DNA from: Vitellaria paradoxa
Lineage: Eukaryota; Streptophyta; Magnoliopsida; Ericales; Sapotaceae
Assembly (NCBI GenBank): GCA_019916065.1
Contig: CM034239.1
Span: forward strand, 34,248,419 to 34,312,418
DNA length: 64,000 nt
Reading direction: 5' to 3'
The position numbers and the translations under genes are program-made. This document shows positions 23,280 through 34,260 of this stretch, in pieces (the first letter of the stretch is position 1; each line of letters opens with the position of its first letter). The notes below the pieces were generated by a model. It did no database searches, was not told the DNA's origin, and was given only the letters and a program-made list of their open reading frames with translations.

Positions 23280-24864
23280 GAGCAGAGACAAGATACCTTC
23301 CTCTGGAGAAGTTCACATTAGTGTTTGTAATGGCTTCTAAAAAGTTGGCTCACTATTTTTATGCCCACACCATCTAGGTGGTGACTGACCAACTAATTGG
23401 CTAATTGTTAAAAAAGACAGATACAATAGGTAGGTTGGTCAAATAGGCCGTACATCTGAGAGTTTTTGACATAAGGTTTGTACCAAGAACAGTAATAAAG
23501 GATAGTTCTTAGCTAATTTAGTGGCAGAATTTACTCCCCCAATTCCTGAGCAAACCTATGAGATTTGATAATTGAAGTTAAAGTCAAAACCAGAAGCGAC
23601 TGTATCGGCATGGCAAATTGAGATAGATGGGTCATCATTCAAAAAGAGAACTAGAGTGGGTTTAGTTTTGATAACCCTTGAGGGGATAATCATCAAATAT
23701 GTCATCAAACTAAATTTTGAAGCGACAAATAGTGAGGCTGAGTATGAAGCATTGTTGGTTGGGTTAGATATAGTTCAATGCTTATTTGCTCGCAATATAC
23801 TTGTCCAGACAGATTCTCAGTTGGTGGCCAATCAGTTGAAGGGAGAATACACAGCAAGGAATGAAAGAATGGTTGAATATCTTGAGCTGTCAAAGAAGAA
23901 ACTCAAAGATTTTAATGTTATTGGAATCAAGCTAATCGGAAGCGACGATAATTCACATGCAGATGATTTTGGCTACATTGATGCAGTGTCGAGGATAAGA
24001 CTCAACAACAGTATTTTCCTTGATGTACTAGAGAAGCCAAGCATATCAAAAGGAGAACAAGTGGCTTGTGTTGAATTGGGACCATCTTTGATGGATCCAA
24101 TTTGTCGCTTATCTAAGGAATGGGACTTTTCTAGAAGATAAAATGCAAGCGAGGAAACTGAGGATGAAGGCTGCAAGATTCTGGTTGTCACCCGACCACA
24201 AGTTGTATAAGAAATCCTTCACTGGCCCCTATCTTCTTTGTGTTCACCCAGATAAGGTGCATAATTTTCTTTATGAGCCACATGAAGGGGTTTAAAGGGC
24301 ACATGTTAGGGGTAGATCCTTAGCACACAGGGTAATTACTCAGGGATATTGGTGGCTGAAGATAAAAAATGATGCTAAAACCTATGTTTGTGTAAGAAGT
24401 GCCCGAAATTTGCTCCAATCCCTCATCAACTGGCTTAGGAGCTCATTCCACTTATTAGCCTATGGCCATTTGCTCAATGGGGGCTTGACATCTTATCAAC
24501 AGGAAATGAGAATGAAGTTTAATAAGCATGTAGAACCACGGGAATTCAGAGTCGGAGACTTCATCCTCAGGAAGATAATAGGGGCAAGAAGAGATCCAAC
24601 AGACGGAAAGCTCGGTGCAAATTGGGAAGGGCTATTTCAAGTTAGTGAAGTGTTCAACAATAGCGCATACTGTCTGGCAGAATGGAGGGCAAACCAATAA
24701 AGAGGCCTTAGAATACGGTACGTCTAAAGCTCTATTATTGTAATAATGTGATTTGTTTTTGTTTATTGATAATGTAAGAATAAAAATGGGCTTTGCTCTA
24801 GCTTCCGAGACATGCACAAAATTAAAGGAACGTCTATCTAGGATTCCCAGATATAACAATCAAA

Positions 24865-24988
24865 ACAAGAAAAAATAGTCCCACTGGGGCTTCTAGTGGT
24901 TGACTCAAGAAAGAATAATCCCAGTAGGGCCCCTAGTGGTTGATTCAAGAAAGAATAGTCCCACTAGGGCCTCACCAGTGGTTGATTC
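24865..24988. repeat. 40-bp tandem repeat, three copies, gypsy 3' region
   Basis: Copies start at about 24867, 24907 and 24947. Each has AAGAAAGAATAGTCCCACTA, a GGGGC/GGGCC core and CTAGTGGTTGATTCA. The array follows the last integrase codons by about 170 bp. Short G/C-containing tandem repeats in this untranslated zone are common in Tat-like elements. Confidence 0.85.
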
Positions 24989-25488
24989 CACAAAAGCGAG
25001 CTTCTTTAGATATATTCAATGATGAACACTGAAAGAGAGTAAGTCCATAAGTTTTATCTCTATACCTAAAACGTGTTCACAATTTTGATTTATTTACAAC
25101 GCAAAAATGCACAAAAACACATATAAAAGTGATTGTTACTCCCTACGTAGTCTTAGGATGTGGGGAATTAGTGTCCCGAACATTTTGTATGAAGGGGTTG
25201 AATAGGAAAGCAAGGTTCATCAACTGAATAGGGCTACAGACTGTAAAAAATGTGGTTGGCAATATGCAGTAAACTATCTTAACCTATAATGTTCTACGTC
25301 TATAAATTTGTTCAGAGTTATCATAGTACACTCGTATAAGGGAGAAATGTAAGTTTGCTTCACACCTAGTACTTGCGTACTCAACTATTCATAAGCTACA
25401 TTACAAAAAGGATATGCTTGAGATAAGTTATTTAGAATTGAACATTTGATGTCAATTGATCAAGGTTTTTTATTTTATGCATTATACA

Positions 25489-28242
25489 TTAGAAATAAAG
25501 GAGACCATCACACGGTGCACTCGTAAGAAATAGACATAGTACAAAATACAACAACAATAACTTAGAAGGAAAAGCAATTTTCAAATATGATTTTTCATTA
25601 ATTTGAAATAGTTCAAGGTTACCAAAAAAAAAAAAAAAAAAAGAAGTATCTTCATTGAGTATGATCTTTTGGGACTGAAGTGGAGGCTTCTTGAACTTGA
25701 TCAACTTTGGAAGCACTCTGGACCTCCACCTCACCTTCTTCAGGTTATTCTACTCCTTGTGTATTGATGATAGGAGTTGGAAGAGAATGAGTCCCTTCCC
25801 AACTGAACTTAGGGATTCTATCATCATACTAGGGCCAGGGCACATTCTTATATGTGTTAGAGATCGGCTCAATAGACAACGTCTTCATTGCTACTTCCCA
25901 GCCGTCAAGGAAGTATTCGTTACGCACATCAGTGATTTGTTGAACGAAGTCTTGGAAGCTAGTTTCAATCTCTTGATTAGCCTTCTTTTCTATTGATTTT
26001 AATTCATGTTCCTTCAATTGAAGGGCATTTTCCTTGCTCTTTAAGTTAATTTTCAGCTTCATGTTTGCCTCCTTTTGGCTGAGAAGTTCTATTTGAGATT
26101 TATTTAGCTCCTCTGCTATTCTTTCTTGATTGGCCCTCGACGAACTCTGCTTGGTCCTAACCTCGGTGAGCACTTTCTTTTTTTCTAACAATTGTTCATC
26201 CTTGGAGGTGAGCATTTTATCAACTACTTTGAATTTTCTTTAGCTGACCTCTGCCCTCTTCTCAACAGTCGAGATCTTTAAATTCGCAGCTTCAAGTTGC
26301 ACCTCTAGTTGTTCCTTCTTCTTCTCCAACTCAACAACCTTCTGTGAATGCTCTTCCTCAAGCTCGGTTAATTGGGACCTCATCCTTCATATTAAACCTT
26401 CGTCGTCATCAATTTTTTGATGAACGACTTAGTTGCGATTAACCAATTCTAGAGCACTGAGAGAAGACTTAAAAAAAAAAAAAAAAAGATAACAAACAAA
26501 ACAAAGTAAGAAAATATTGAGAATTGAGAATTATAAGCATGAAAATAAAGAAGGATGAGTGAAATTTACTGTAATCACATTTTTGAGAAGATTTTCATGA
26601 GTGTCTTCGATACGGCCTCTCTTTTTCTTGTCGAAATCATAAAGAAGAACAACCCCCATGAGGAATTCCTGGGGGTAAATATATGTAGAATCCAGAACCG
26701 AAAATGCTCGGCCACTCGAATTCCCATACTGTGGCACTCTAGTTTGGGGGATGAAGTTCGGGGCGGTCTTAGACCTGTACACTAGCGTAATAGTCCGTAG
26801 AGGAACTGGTTCGGGCCTCCCCCTTCAGTTGAAGAAGGGTTTGGTTCTTGTGGAGGAGGAGGGGGAGGTCAGGAAGTTTCTTTTGCCCCTTTTGAGGAAA
26901 ATGGGGGCATGTCAAAAGAAGAACGACGCTCTAAAATGATAAGGTTAGAAAACTCACCAATCTTTTGTTTCTTCTTGGCTTTCGGCTCTTCTTCTTCAGC
27001 TTAGGCAGACTTCCAAGGTGCCTCAATTGGCTTTCTGATGGAAATACTAGTGGTTTTCTTATTTGCTTCCATTTGTTCTTCTTTTATTTTTTTGCCTTGT
27101 TTGGCTTTGGCAGCCTCTATATCCGAGGTCTTCTTTTTTGTAACTACTGCCTTCTTTTTCTAGCCATCTCTTCAAATGCCTTCTTGATGTACCTCTTAGG
27201 AGCCATCTCTCGCTCGATTGGTTTGAAGGAGGTAAAAACTACTTATTCTTCCTTTTATGCCTTGAGGGCTTCACGAATACGTGGCTCCACGATGGGAAGG
27301 ACTTCAAGAACTAGTTGATCGGTAGGGACTGGACCTTCAACAAAAAGGGCGACATTTGGAGCTGGATGCTAAGCTGGATGATGTGTGTGTAGTAAAACTC
27401 GAACCTTCGCTTGGGCGTCTGTCAAACTATTGCTGGAAGGTCTAGGAGATTGACCCAATGGCGAATCCTCACAGAGGCACGACAAATGAGTGATAATTGG
27501 GCTGGTAGTTGAATAGAATGGGCGCCGACCTCGCAAATAGGGAGTTGTCAGGTCCTCCTAATAACTCTAGCACAGTATCAATGTGAGGGCAGTTGGCGAG
27601 GTTACCCTTAGCCCAAACCTTTCTGGTACGATCGTCTATATACAAAAACCATGAATGATAAGAATAGGGACTTCAAATGGAATGAAGATAAAAAAGAAGA
27701 AGAAAAAGAAAAATGAAAACGTATTGAAACTCCTCGACTTGGGCCCTATGCCACTACCATGATTGGAGGAAATAGGTCCTCATTAGGATAACACATCCAT
27801 TCTCCTGAAACAACGTAGACGTTGTCCTCAAATCCTTTGATATTGTGCGAAAGCATATGCACAAAGGCCTTGTCAGGTCAGGATTTGAGGTACCATTTAT
27901 TTTTGCCTCTCTTAATTTTTTGGATATCGTAGCAATATAACATATCCCACTCGGAAAGGTGGAATCCATACCTATAGTTAATTTCCTCTATCCTATTAAC
28001 CATCCTATAGAAGTTGTGAGAGACGAATCTAGGGAAGAGATTGGCTATGTGGAACATCAGTTGAAAGAAAAAAAAACAGGAAACCTCAAGCCCCCATCTA
28101 TAATGGCCATTATTGGGAACATCCCTAGTTCTTGGTCATCTTCATTGGCTAACCTAATGTTTACAGTGTCTGGAATATTGTATTTTTGCTTAAAGGCAGT
28201 GATTCTCTCAATAAATTGAAGTTCGTCAGCAAGTCTACCCAT
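25489..28242 (-). pseudogene. Reverse-strand ORF of the Tat-like element, degenerate
   Basis: Reading opposite to gag-pol, a frame opens with ATG at 28242 (MGRLADELQFIERITAFKQK). It continues through GGLRFPVFF and, after a shift in an A-run near 28070, through NFYRMVNRIEEINY, ANKWYLKS-like sequence and VSGEWMCYPNEDLF. This matches the layout of the 'putative gypsy type transposon' domain (Pfam Transposase_28) found antisense in plant Tat/Retand/Grande elements. A Lys/Arg-rich middle follows. A coiled-coil segment at about 25829-26390 (EELNKSQIELLSQKEANMKL) leads to the C-terminus. Stops break it at about 27875, 27750 and several later points. The protein's role in such elements is not established. 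Confidence 0.7.
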
Positions 28243-28429
28243 TCTTGATCCCCAAATTTAAATTAGAAAAGAAAATGAAAGAAAAAGAAAACCCTAAGGG
28301 CTCACCGTAGGAAAATTACGAAAGTAGTAGGAAATCCCGATAAAAGGAGAATTTGAAGAATGCCTAGGTACTTAGAATGATTTAAGGAGTGCAGAAAAGA
28401 AAGCAAAAGCAAAAACTCAGGGTATATAT

Positions 28430-29430
28430 ATGCATACATATCAAAATTTTGAATAAAATGTAAGTGAAACAATTAGCGGCAAAATTTCACTTAATGCGTT
28501 GTCTGAATTGATGTTAAAGTGACAGCTAACAGCGCGTTTTGGATTTCAAAGCGACAGATGACATTTTTACATGCTGGGAGGCGAAAAGGTTATCACGTGA
28601 CATAAATAGGCCATTAGGGTAACCAGTCAGGGAAAGGCACGTTAGAAGTAGAGTTACGTATAAAGATATGAAGGGATTCGATATAAATAAGATAGGTATT
28701 GATAAATTTATTTTTTAGTCTGGTCGAGTAATAAATTGTCCCGATCAAAGTAAGGGCATAATGTTAGTACAAAAATGACCTTAGACACGTGGCGCGCTGC
28801 TGAGCGTGATAGGAAAGTGCTCGGCAAGGCTAAGTAATCAGAAGATGACTGAAGTTGGGTCCCACTTCATTTTGGGACCAAATTGGAGTTATTCTAACCA
28901 TAAATGAAATGGTAATAAATGAACTGAATTTATTACTTAAAAGTTAACTTAGTTAGTTCACCTCTTTACAAGTGACAAACAAATGTAATATTTAGACGTC
29001 TAGGAGGGCAAATTCAATCCACTCAGACACCCACTTCGCTCACGTGCATTAAATGCAGGATGGGAGGCACTAAATATAAAATGAAAGTATTTAAATAAGG
29101 AGAGATTATTGCGTACTTTAATATATACACACAAGATACACAATGATTATAATCCAATTATTTACTTATTAATTTATTCATATTGACTAACTATAAATAC
29201 AACCCTTAGCTTCAAAACCCAGGTACATTCCCTATTGTTAACCTAACGCTACTCTCTTTGCTTTATATTCCTTAAGTTTCTCAAGCCTGAACTGACTTTA
29301 CCATCGAAGGGTTTTCTAGTTAGGGACTCTCTCTTTGGCCATAACCTTCGTTTTCTTTGTGCTTGGCAGGCTTGCTTTTGGATTTCAGGTTAACGTGGAG
29401 AACAGTTCCGACAAGGAATTTTTATTGTCA
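28430..29430 (+). repeat. Probable 3' LTR of the gypsy element
   Basis: Non-coding DNA follows the start of the reverse ORF. It has a promoter-like TATAAATA at 29192-29199 and a T/C-rich stretch to GGTTAACGTGGAGAACAGTT near 29390. It is where a 3' LTR should lie. No second copy is present in the window because the element's left end is missing, so neither LTR boundary can be fixed. It could instead include part of an untranslated region. Confidence 0.4.
29192..29199 (+). promoter_or_regulatory. TATA box in the gypsy LTR-like segment
   Basis: TATAAATA within the putative 3' LTR, about 230 bp before its inferred end, as expected for an LTR promoter. Activity is not testable from the sequence. 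Confidence 0.4.
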
Positions 29431-30270
29431 AACAACAACATTCATATTTTGAAAAGAATTATAACTAAGATAGAATTTTAAATTCACATACATTAAATTG
29501 GGTTTACTTTTAGAGGGATAATGTGAAAAAATTATAGAATATGTAATTTTGTTGATAAAATATATAATTTTTGTTAATAGTGTATGCATATAATAAAAAA
29601 GAGATAGTTCTATCATATCATGTAACAATTACTATCATATGTTTGAGTTAGTAGAATTAATCGAGTTATTAATTATATAATAGGTGGTGGTCAATAATAC
29701 ATTATAAGGTGGCAGCGAGAATTAAGTAATCATAGCAGAATGAATAGACACACTAATATATGTATATATGTAATATTTTTTTATAATTAAGGGTATTCGG
29801 ACCAATTTATGTATATCTCAACTAATTTTTGTGGTCTTGAAGTTAACAATTAGGTAAACCTTTAGTAGCCCTGAAGAGTCTCGAACAAAATAATACTAAG
29901 GAGATAGTCACGTAGATTGATTGAAGGTGAGGTAACAATTTAATTTCTTTTAATATGTTGTTTTTTTTTTGAAAGGTTCTTTTAATATGTTGTTAGCTAT
30001 TAAAGGAATTGAAAAAGGAGAGATGGTAGATGCGATAGAGAGAGAGAGAGAAAGAGAATGAGATGAAGAGGCAAGAATAATAGGAGAAATTAGTTAGGGT
30101 TTAAACATTAGACTAATTTGGTAAATGCAAAAATAAGTCAAAAGGGTAGAATAGGATATTTAGAAATATTTTTATGCTTTTGTAATTTTAAGTTATAAGT
30201 TTCATAATTTGAAAATTTTAAATAAAATGTTTATTCAAATGTAAAAAAAAAAAAAAAAAGTGGACTTTAA
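29431..30270. other. AT-rich intergenic DNA, no gene seen
   Basis: About 840 bp of AT-rich DNA with a purine run (AGAGAGAGAGAGAAAG, about 30038-30056) and a poly-A tract at 30243-30259. No coding or RNA feature could be supported. Confidence 0.6.
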
Positions 30271-30374
30271 GGCTTGGTTTGAGTATCAAAACCAATTTTT
30301 GGTTTTTGGTAACTTATTTTTGTCTTATATAATTTTTTTAACAAATTTTAATTTTTAAGTGTTAATCATATTCG

Positions 30375-30415
<41 letters not shown>

Positions 30416-30633
30416 GCAATCGCGGCCATTTTTTAAAAAAAGGTAACGAAAAACTTATTTTTTTTAACTTGTATTTAAATGTACATAAATTTTTCAATTT
30501 GTTTTTTATTAAATATGATTAATACACCTAAAAACTACAATTTATAACAAAAATAAAATTTGGCAGAAAAAACTATATAAGATGAAAATAAGCCACCAAA
30601 AACCAAAGTTAATTTTGGTACCCATACCAAGAC
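30271..30633. mobile_element. Fold-back MITE-like element A
   Basis: The left arm begins GGCTTGGTTTGAGTATCAAA. The right arm, reverse-complemented, begins GTCTTGGTATGGGTACCAAA. Similarity between the arms runs more than 100 bp inward (GGTTTTTGGTAACTTATTTT against GGTTTTTGGTGGCTTATTTT, then TCTTATATAATTTTTT against TCTTATATAGTTTTTT). The tip of the hairpin carries a (TA)17 run at 30378-30411. Nearly the whole 363 bp can fold back on itself. There is no coding potential. Confidence 0.7.
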
Positions 30634-30982
30634 TTCCGTCTTATATGATTTTTTCTTTCAAAATTTGGATTTTTTTTTCTATAAATTGCAATTTTTAGGT
30701 GTATTAGTCATACTCATAAAAAAATAAAAATAAAAAATTCACATTTATTTAAATAAAAGTTAAAAAAATAATTGTTTCATTACTTTTTTCAATGAATAAT
30801 TTTTATTCAGATGAACATGAATTTTGTGATTTTTATTTTATTTTATTTTATTTTTTTTACGAATGTTATTAACACCTAAAGGTTTTAACTTTTAAAAAAC
30901 TATTGAATTTTAATAAAAAGTCATGTAAAATTAAAATAATTATAAAAAAACTTGAAACCAACTTTTCATACGCAAATCAACC
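30634..30982. mobile_element. Fold-back element B, related to A, left end truncated
   Basis: It directly abuts element A. It starts with TCTTATATGATTTTTTCTTT, which corresponds to the internal part of A's arm, so the outermost ~70 bp of the left arm are missing. Its right end reverse-complements to GGTTGATTTGCGTATGAAAA, related to A's terminus. The shared TTTAGGTGTTAATAA-like motif recurs in both arms. Either B was truncated when A inserted, or the pair arose by rearrangement. Confidence 0.55.
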
Positions 30983-31743
30983 ATTAATATATTTATGAGT
31001 TTATTTCACTAACACTCTTTGTAGCTTGCACTTTGTACACGTAAACCTCATAGATTTTATAAACGTGCACTTAAACCTCATGAGATATGTATTACATTCA
31101 CTCGAATTTTTTTTAATTAAATTTTCAATCAAAAAATTAACTTTTGACTAATCTAATATTATGAAATTACTTTTATACCTTTTGTATTAATAAAAAAATT
31201 AAATATTTAAATTATGATATGGTGTGATTTTTTCACATAAAAATTATATTATAATTAATTTATTAAATTTTTTTACAAACTTTTTCTACATTAGTACTTC
31301 AAATTATTATGTTCCACATTAATATTTTAAATTTATGTTATATATAAATTAGAAATTATGTATGTATATAAATTATTATTATTACTTTTTATATTAATAA
31401 TCTAATAAATTAAGCATGAAAGAAGAAAATGTTTAGTTTTTCCATTAGTATCAAACAATAACGAAATAGTTTTACTTTCAATTTTTTTTTCACGCTTACT
31501 TTTATATTAATAGTAAGGTATTAAGGTACTTTTATAACATTGAGTTTGTCAAAAATTATTTTTTAAATGAAAAATTTACTAGAAGGGGCTGAGAAAATGT
31601 ATATAAATTTAAAGAGTCTAAGTGCATATTTATAAAATCAATGAGGCATAAATGTACAAATCGAAATTATATAGGTATAGGTGAAATAAATCTTATATTT
31701 ATAAAACTGGGTTTTTTTAATTTTTTTGGTAATTTAACCCTAA
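30983..31743. other. AT-rich intergenic DNA, no gene seen
   Basis: About 760 bp. A short imperfect repetition of 'cttaaacctcatgaga' type sequence occurs around 31040-31090, and a related inverted stretch at about 31600-31690 (AAAGAGTCTAAGTGCATATT, then TGAGGCATAAATGTACAAAT). This suggests a decayed short inverted-repeat element spanning roughly 31005-31700. Nothing coding is visible. Confidence 0.4.
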
Positions 31744-32494
31744 GTGTCACGCCCCGAATTTTCATAACCCGAATACCTGAGAGTGATTTAGGATTATTTA
31801 TTTGGGTATAAAAATAAGATGACAGTAACACGCCTTACACTCCAAATTTTTCCTCTAAACTGGGTTTGACTTGCAATAAAAATTTAAAGTATTCAAAATC
31901 CCTAGTTTATCCCAACCAATGTTTATAAGTCATTAGACTGAATCATTTAATGGGATTCAACTATAGGGCACAAAATAAAAATAAAAATAAAATAGAGAAT
32001 AGTATTACAGAGTCATTTAAGCGTCCCAACCATGTGACTAACATTACATATCAAATAAAGTAACTAGGTCTAAATTTAATGATTACAATCATCCAATAAT
32101 TATTATTATAGACCACAATCACAAATAAAGTCTTCCAGCATTGCATAGGAAAGGAAAAAAAATAGATAACTCTTCTGATGGAATATTTAAGAGAAATTAT
32201 TCTCTTTCCAGTTCATCTTCAGTATCCTTGTGCTTAATATCCAGAAAAAAATATTCCCATAAGGGGTGAGCAACTAAAGCCTAGTAATCAGAATCTCCTA
32301 TGTGCCTATATGTAGTGGTTGTAACGCTACACTGTATTAGGTGACCCATTACAGTGAATGTGATTAGGTGGCATACTGTTTATGCAATAATTAATTCAAT
32401 AGATCCCAACTAAATAATGTAAATTATACTTACAACGGTTCGATGAAACTGTCACTGTAACTACAATTTTACTTACATGTAAAAATAGTTAAAT

Positions 32495-32591
32495 GTTGAT
32501 GTGTGTACCACAATGAAGTTTGTGTCGCAGTGCTAGGGATATCAGATTTAGATTTTCAAGGTCTCGGGATCAAACCCCGTAACGACACAGG

Positions 32592-32598
<7 letters not shown>
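32495..32598 (+). mobile_element. Possible tRNA-related SINE with TA tail
   Basis: GGTCTCGGGATCAAACCCC (32560-32578) resembles a Pol III B box. GTCGCAGTGCTAGGG about 35 bp upstream could be a poor A box. The unit ends next to a (TA)n run at about 32599-32626. The A box is weak and no target duplication is seen, so this is tentative. Confidence 0.3.
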
Positions 32599-32628
<30 letters not shown>

Positions 32629-33219
32629 TCAAGAGGAATTAAATATAATTAAATAATTCCAACACATCATTCATATATAAGTAAGAGAGATTGCCAGTCA
32701 TGGTAAAAATTTTGGTAAAGGAGTTTAATCTAAATCCTCCTAAGATAATCATACTCCTATCCTCCTCTACCCCTAGCCTTGGGAACCAGTGACTTTACGG
32801 GCTTAGCATCCAATGCATTCCGACGGTGTCACCCACCAAAAACCTAGCCGTCGCAACCGGTTACTTGATTGGCTAGGTCAGAAGGGAGCATCTCCCAAAT
32901 ACAATGCATATGTTCCCATCTCCATCTAAAAGGCCATTTCTACTCACCCATCACCCCATTGCCAAAAATAACTTTAGCACCAAGTGCCTTAATTCATTTT
33001 CACCCCTTGACATTTCAAGGGTACCTTGTATGTTAATCAGATATTTTTAACAACAACCGGCAATGTTTCCGGGTGATGACTCCTTAGTGTGATTATTCAG
33101 TCACATACGGTATATTTTAAGTATTTTTAATTCAAAATTAAATAATAATTTACAATAAATTAAAGATTAAACATAATCACCAATATTATTATCACAAAGG
33201 TAGGTACTACATGTAAATT

Positions 33220-33250
33220 AACAAGTAACAAGTAACAAGTAACAAGTAAC
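33220..33250. repeat. (AACAAGT)4 minisatellite
   Basis: Four perfect tandem copies of the heptamer AACAAGT plus three further bases. It lies inside the unclassified repeat, about 100 bp before the SINE-like element. Confidence 0.95.
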
Positions 33251-33353
33251 TAGAATAATTTAGAATTCAAATTAGTATTTTAGTTAATTCTTTGACAAGT
33301 TTGCCGAACTACCCTTGATAGAAATAAAATTATTTCTAATGGTATATTAATTA

Positions 33354-33446
33354 AGCTGAGGTTGGTAGCTTAGTGGGCGGGCGACCTAATTGCAATTTGA
33401 AGTCGCGAGTTCGAACCTCATTGGTTGCGATCTCGGTTTTTACCTT
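33354..33446 (+). mobile_element. tRNA-derived SINE
   Basis: TGGTAGCTTAGTGG (33363-33376) fits a Pol III A box. GAGTTCGAACC (33407-33417) fits a B box at the spacing found in tRNA genes. A T-rich tail follows (CGGTTTTTACCTTTTTTTCC). The acceptor-stem halves do not pair, so it is not a functional tRNA gene. The structure fits a short plant SINE. Flanking duplications could not be identified. Confidence 0.55.
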
Positions 33447-34260
33447 TTTTTCCTTTTTATTTTATTATTTTATGGAATATAAAGATAGTAAATAGCTCTT
33501 TGGACTTATATTTAATTTTAGAAAAGTTTATAAGTTTTATTTTATTTGAATAAATTTCCAATCATCATCTTATTTATAACTAAACATTTATTATAGGTTT
33601 TTGGTTTCAAGATATCGACAAATATCTATAAAATTATTTCAATATTTAGGAAGGTATTAAACAAGTTTCATTAAATTCACTTAATCATAAAAATATAATT
33701 ATATAACTTGCTAGGTAGACAAAACAATATCTAAAAGAATCAATTAAAATAAATCAAATTTATTTAAGGAAGACCAAATGAGGAAATAATAAGTCCATTG
33801 TTTTATTGGGCATTTTTATCAAATACTTGGTTCTACTTAGCCATTTTAGTTTGAATAAGTAATACAACTATCTATGATGAAACTGATTGTCTAAGTCAGT
33901 TATCATAAATAAATGATATATAATATCCAGTTTAAAATAATTTCATATTAATTTCATATATAATTTCACAAATCAGATTGATGCAAATCTTTTTGGGTTG
34001 GAAAGAAAACTTAAAGAGTTATAACTTTTATATTTTAGCCGAAACCTAATTCCAACCGTTTTAGGGGTCAAGAACACATCAGAAGTTACAAACAGAAAGT
34101 TGCCAACATACTGGGTTATATCAGTCAAAGTTTCAGCTTCTCTACCCCCAATATGCGGCTATTATTTTTATCACAATCAAGTTTCATACTTCAAACCCAG
34201 AAAATACATTTTATGAGGTTCGTTATCCTACCTCAATGAAGATATTGGTGACCAAGCCTG

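Larger units (their letters stand above)
19700..24700 (+). pseudogene. pol (PR-RT-RH-INT remnant) of the gypsy element
   Basis: The protease region has HNDALVITLKMF and VKRVLVDVGSL, where the catalytic D-T/S-G triad now reads DVG, then TPSSYNAIIGRSCIHLL. The RT spans about 20690-21170 with WRVCVNYTDLNKACPKN, MSFGLKNASVTYQRL and the catalytic YIDDVVVKSK. The RT/RNase H connection reaches about 21545, where the foreign repeat begins. Coding resumes near 23280 (RYLPLEKFTLVFVMASKKLA). A second RNase H of plant Tat type follows (EIDGSSFKK, NSEAEYEAL, VQTDSQLV). Integrase begins with HRVITQGYWW and PFAQWGLDI, then jumps directly at about 24490 to YQQEMRMKF and FRVGDFILRKI, so the DDE core is missing. 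Many stops are present. Confidence 0.88.
18781..29430 (+). mobile_element. Ty3/gypsy retrotransposon, Tat/Ogre-type, decayed
   Basis: In order the element holds gag, aspartic protease, reverse transcriptase, RNase H domains, integrase remnants, a 3' tandem repeat, a reverse-strand ORF and a probable 3' LTR. The Tat-like gag (CRVFPSTLG, SPRSISSW), the RT motif YIDDVVVKSK, the NSEAEYEALLVGL RNase H and the downstream antisense ORF together point to the Tat lineage. No 5' LTR or primer-binding site is seen between FAP3 and gag, so the left end is truncated. A 1.7-kb repeat is inserted at 21555-23279, and the integrase core is deleted. Every coding region has stops or frameshifts. Both outer limits are approximate. 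Confidence 0.85.
31744..34260. repeat. Unclassified dispersed repeat starting TGTCACGCCCCGAA
   Basis: The segment starts TGTCACGCCCCGAATTTTCA, an LTR-like beginning (5'-TG) of a kind I associate with plant dispersed repeats. It continues with non-coding, moderately structured sequence, including GGTGAGCAACTAAAGCC and a GC-richer block at about 32750-33080. Its right part (33985-34110) is similar, in inverted orientation, to the repeat inside the gypsy element. No long ORF is present and no second LTR is seen. The right limit is arbitrary. Confidence 0.4.

Noticed and set aside
33354..33446. Functional tRNA gene
   Set aside because: Pol III box-like motifs are present, but the acceptor-stem halves do not pair and the T-stem is imperfect. 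A SINE is the better reading.
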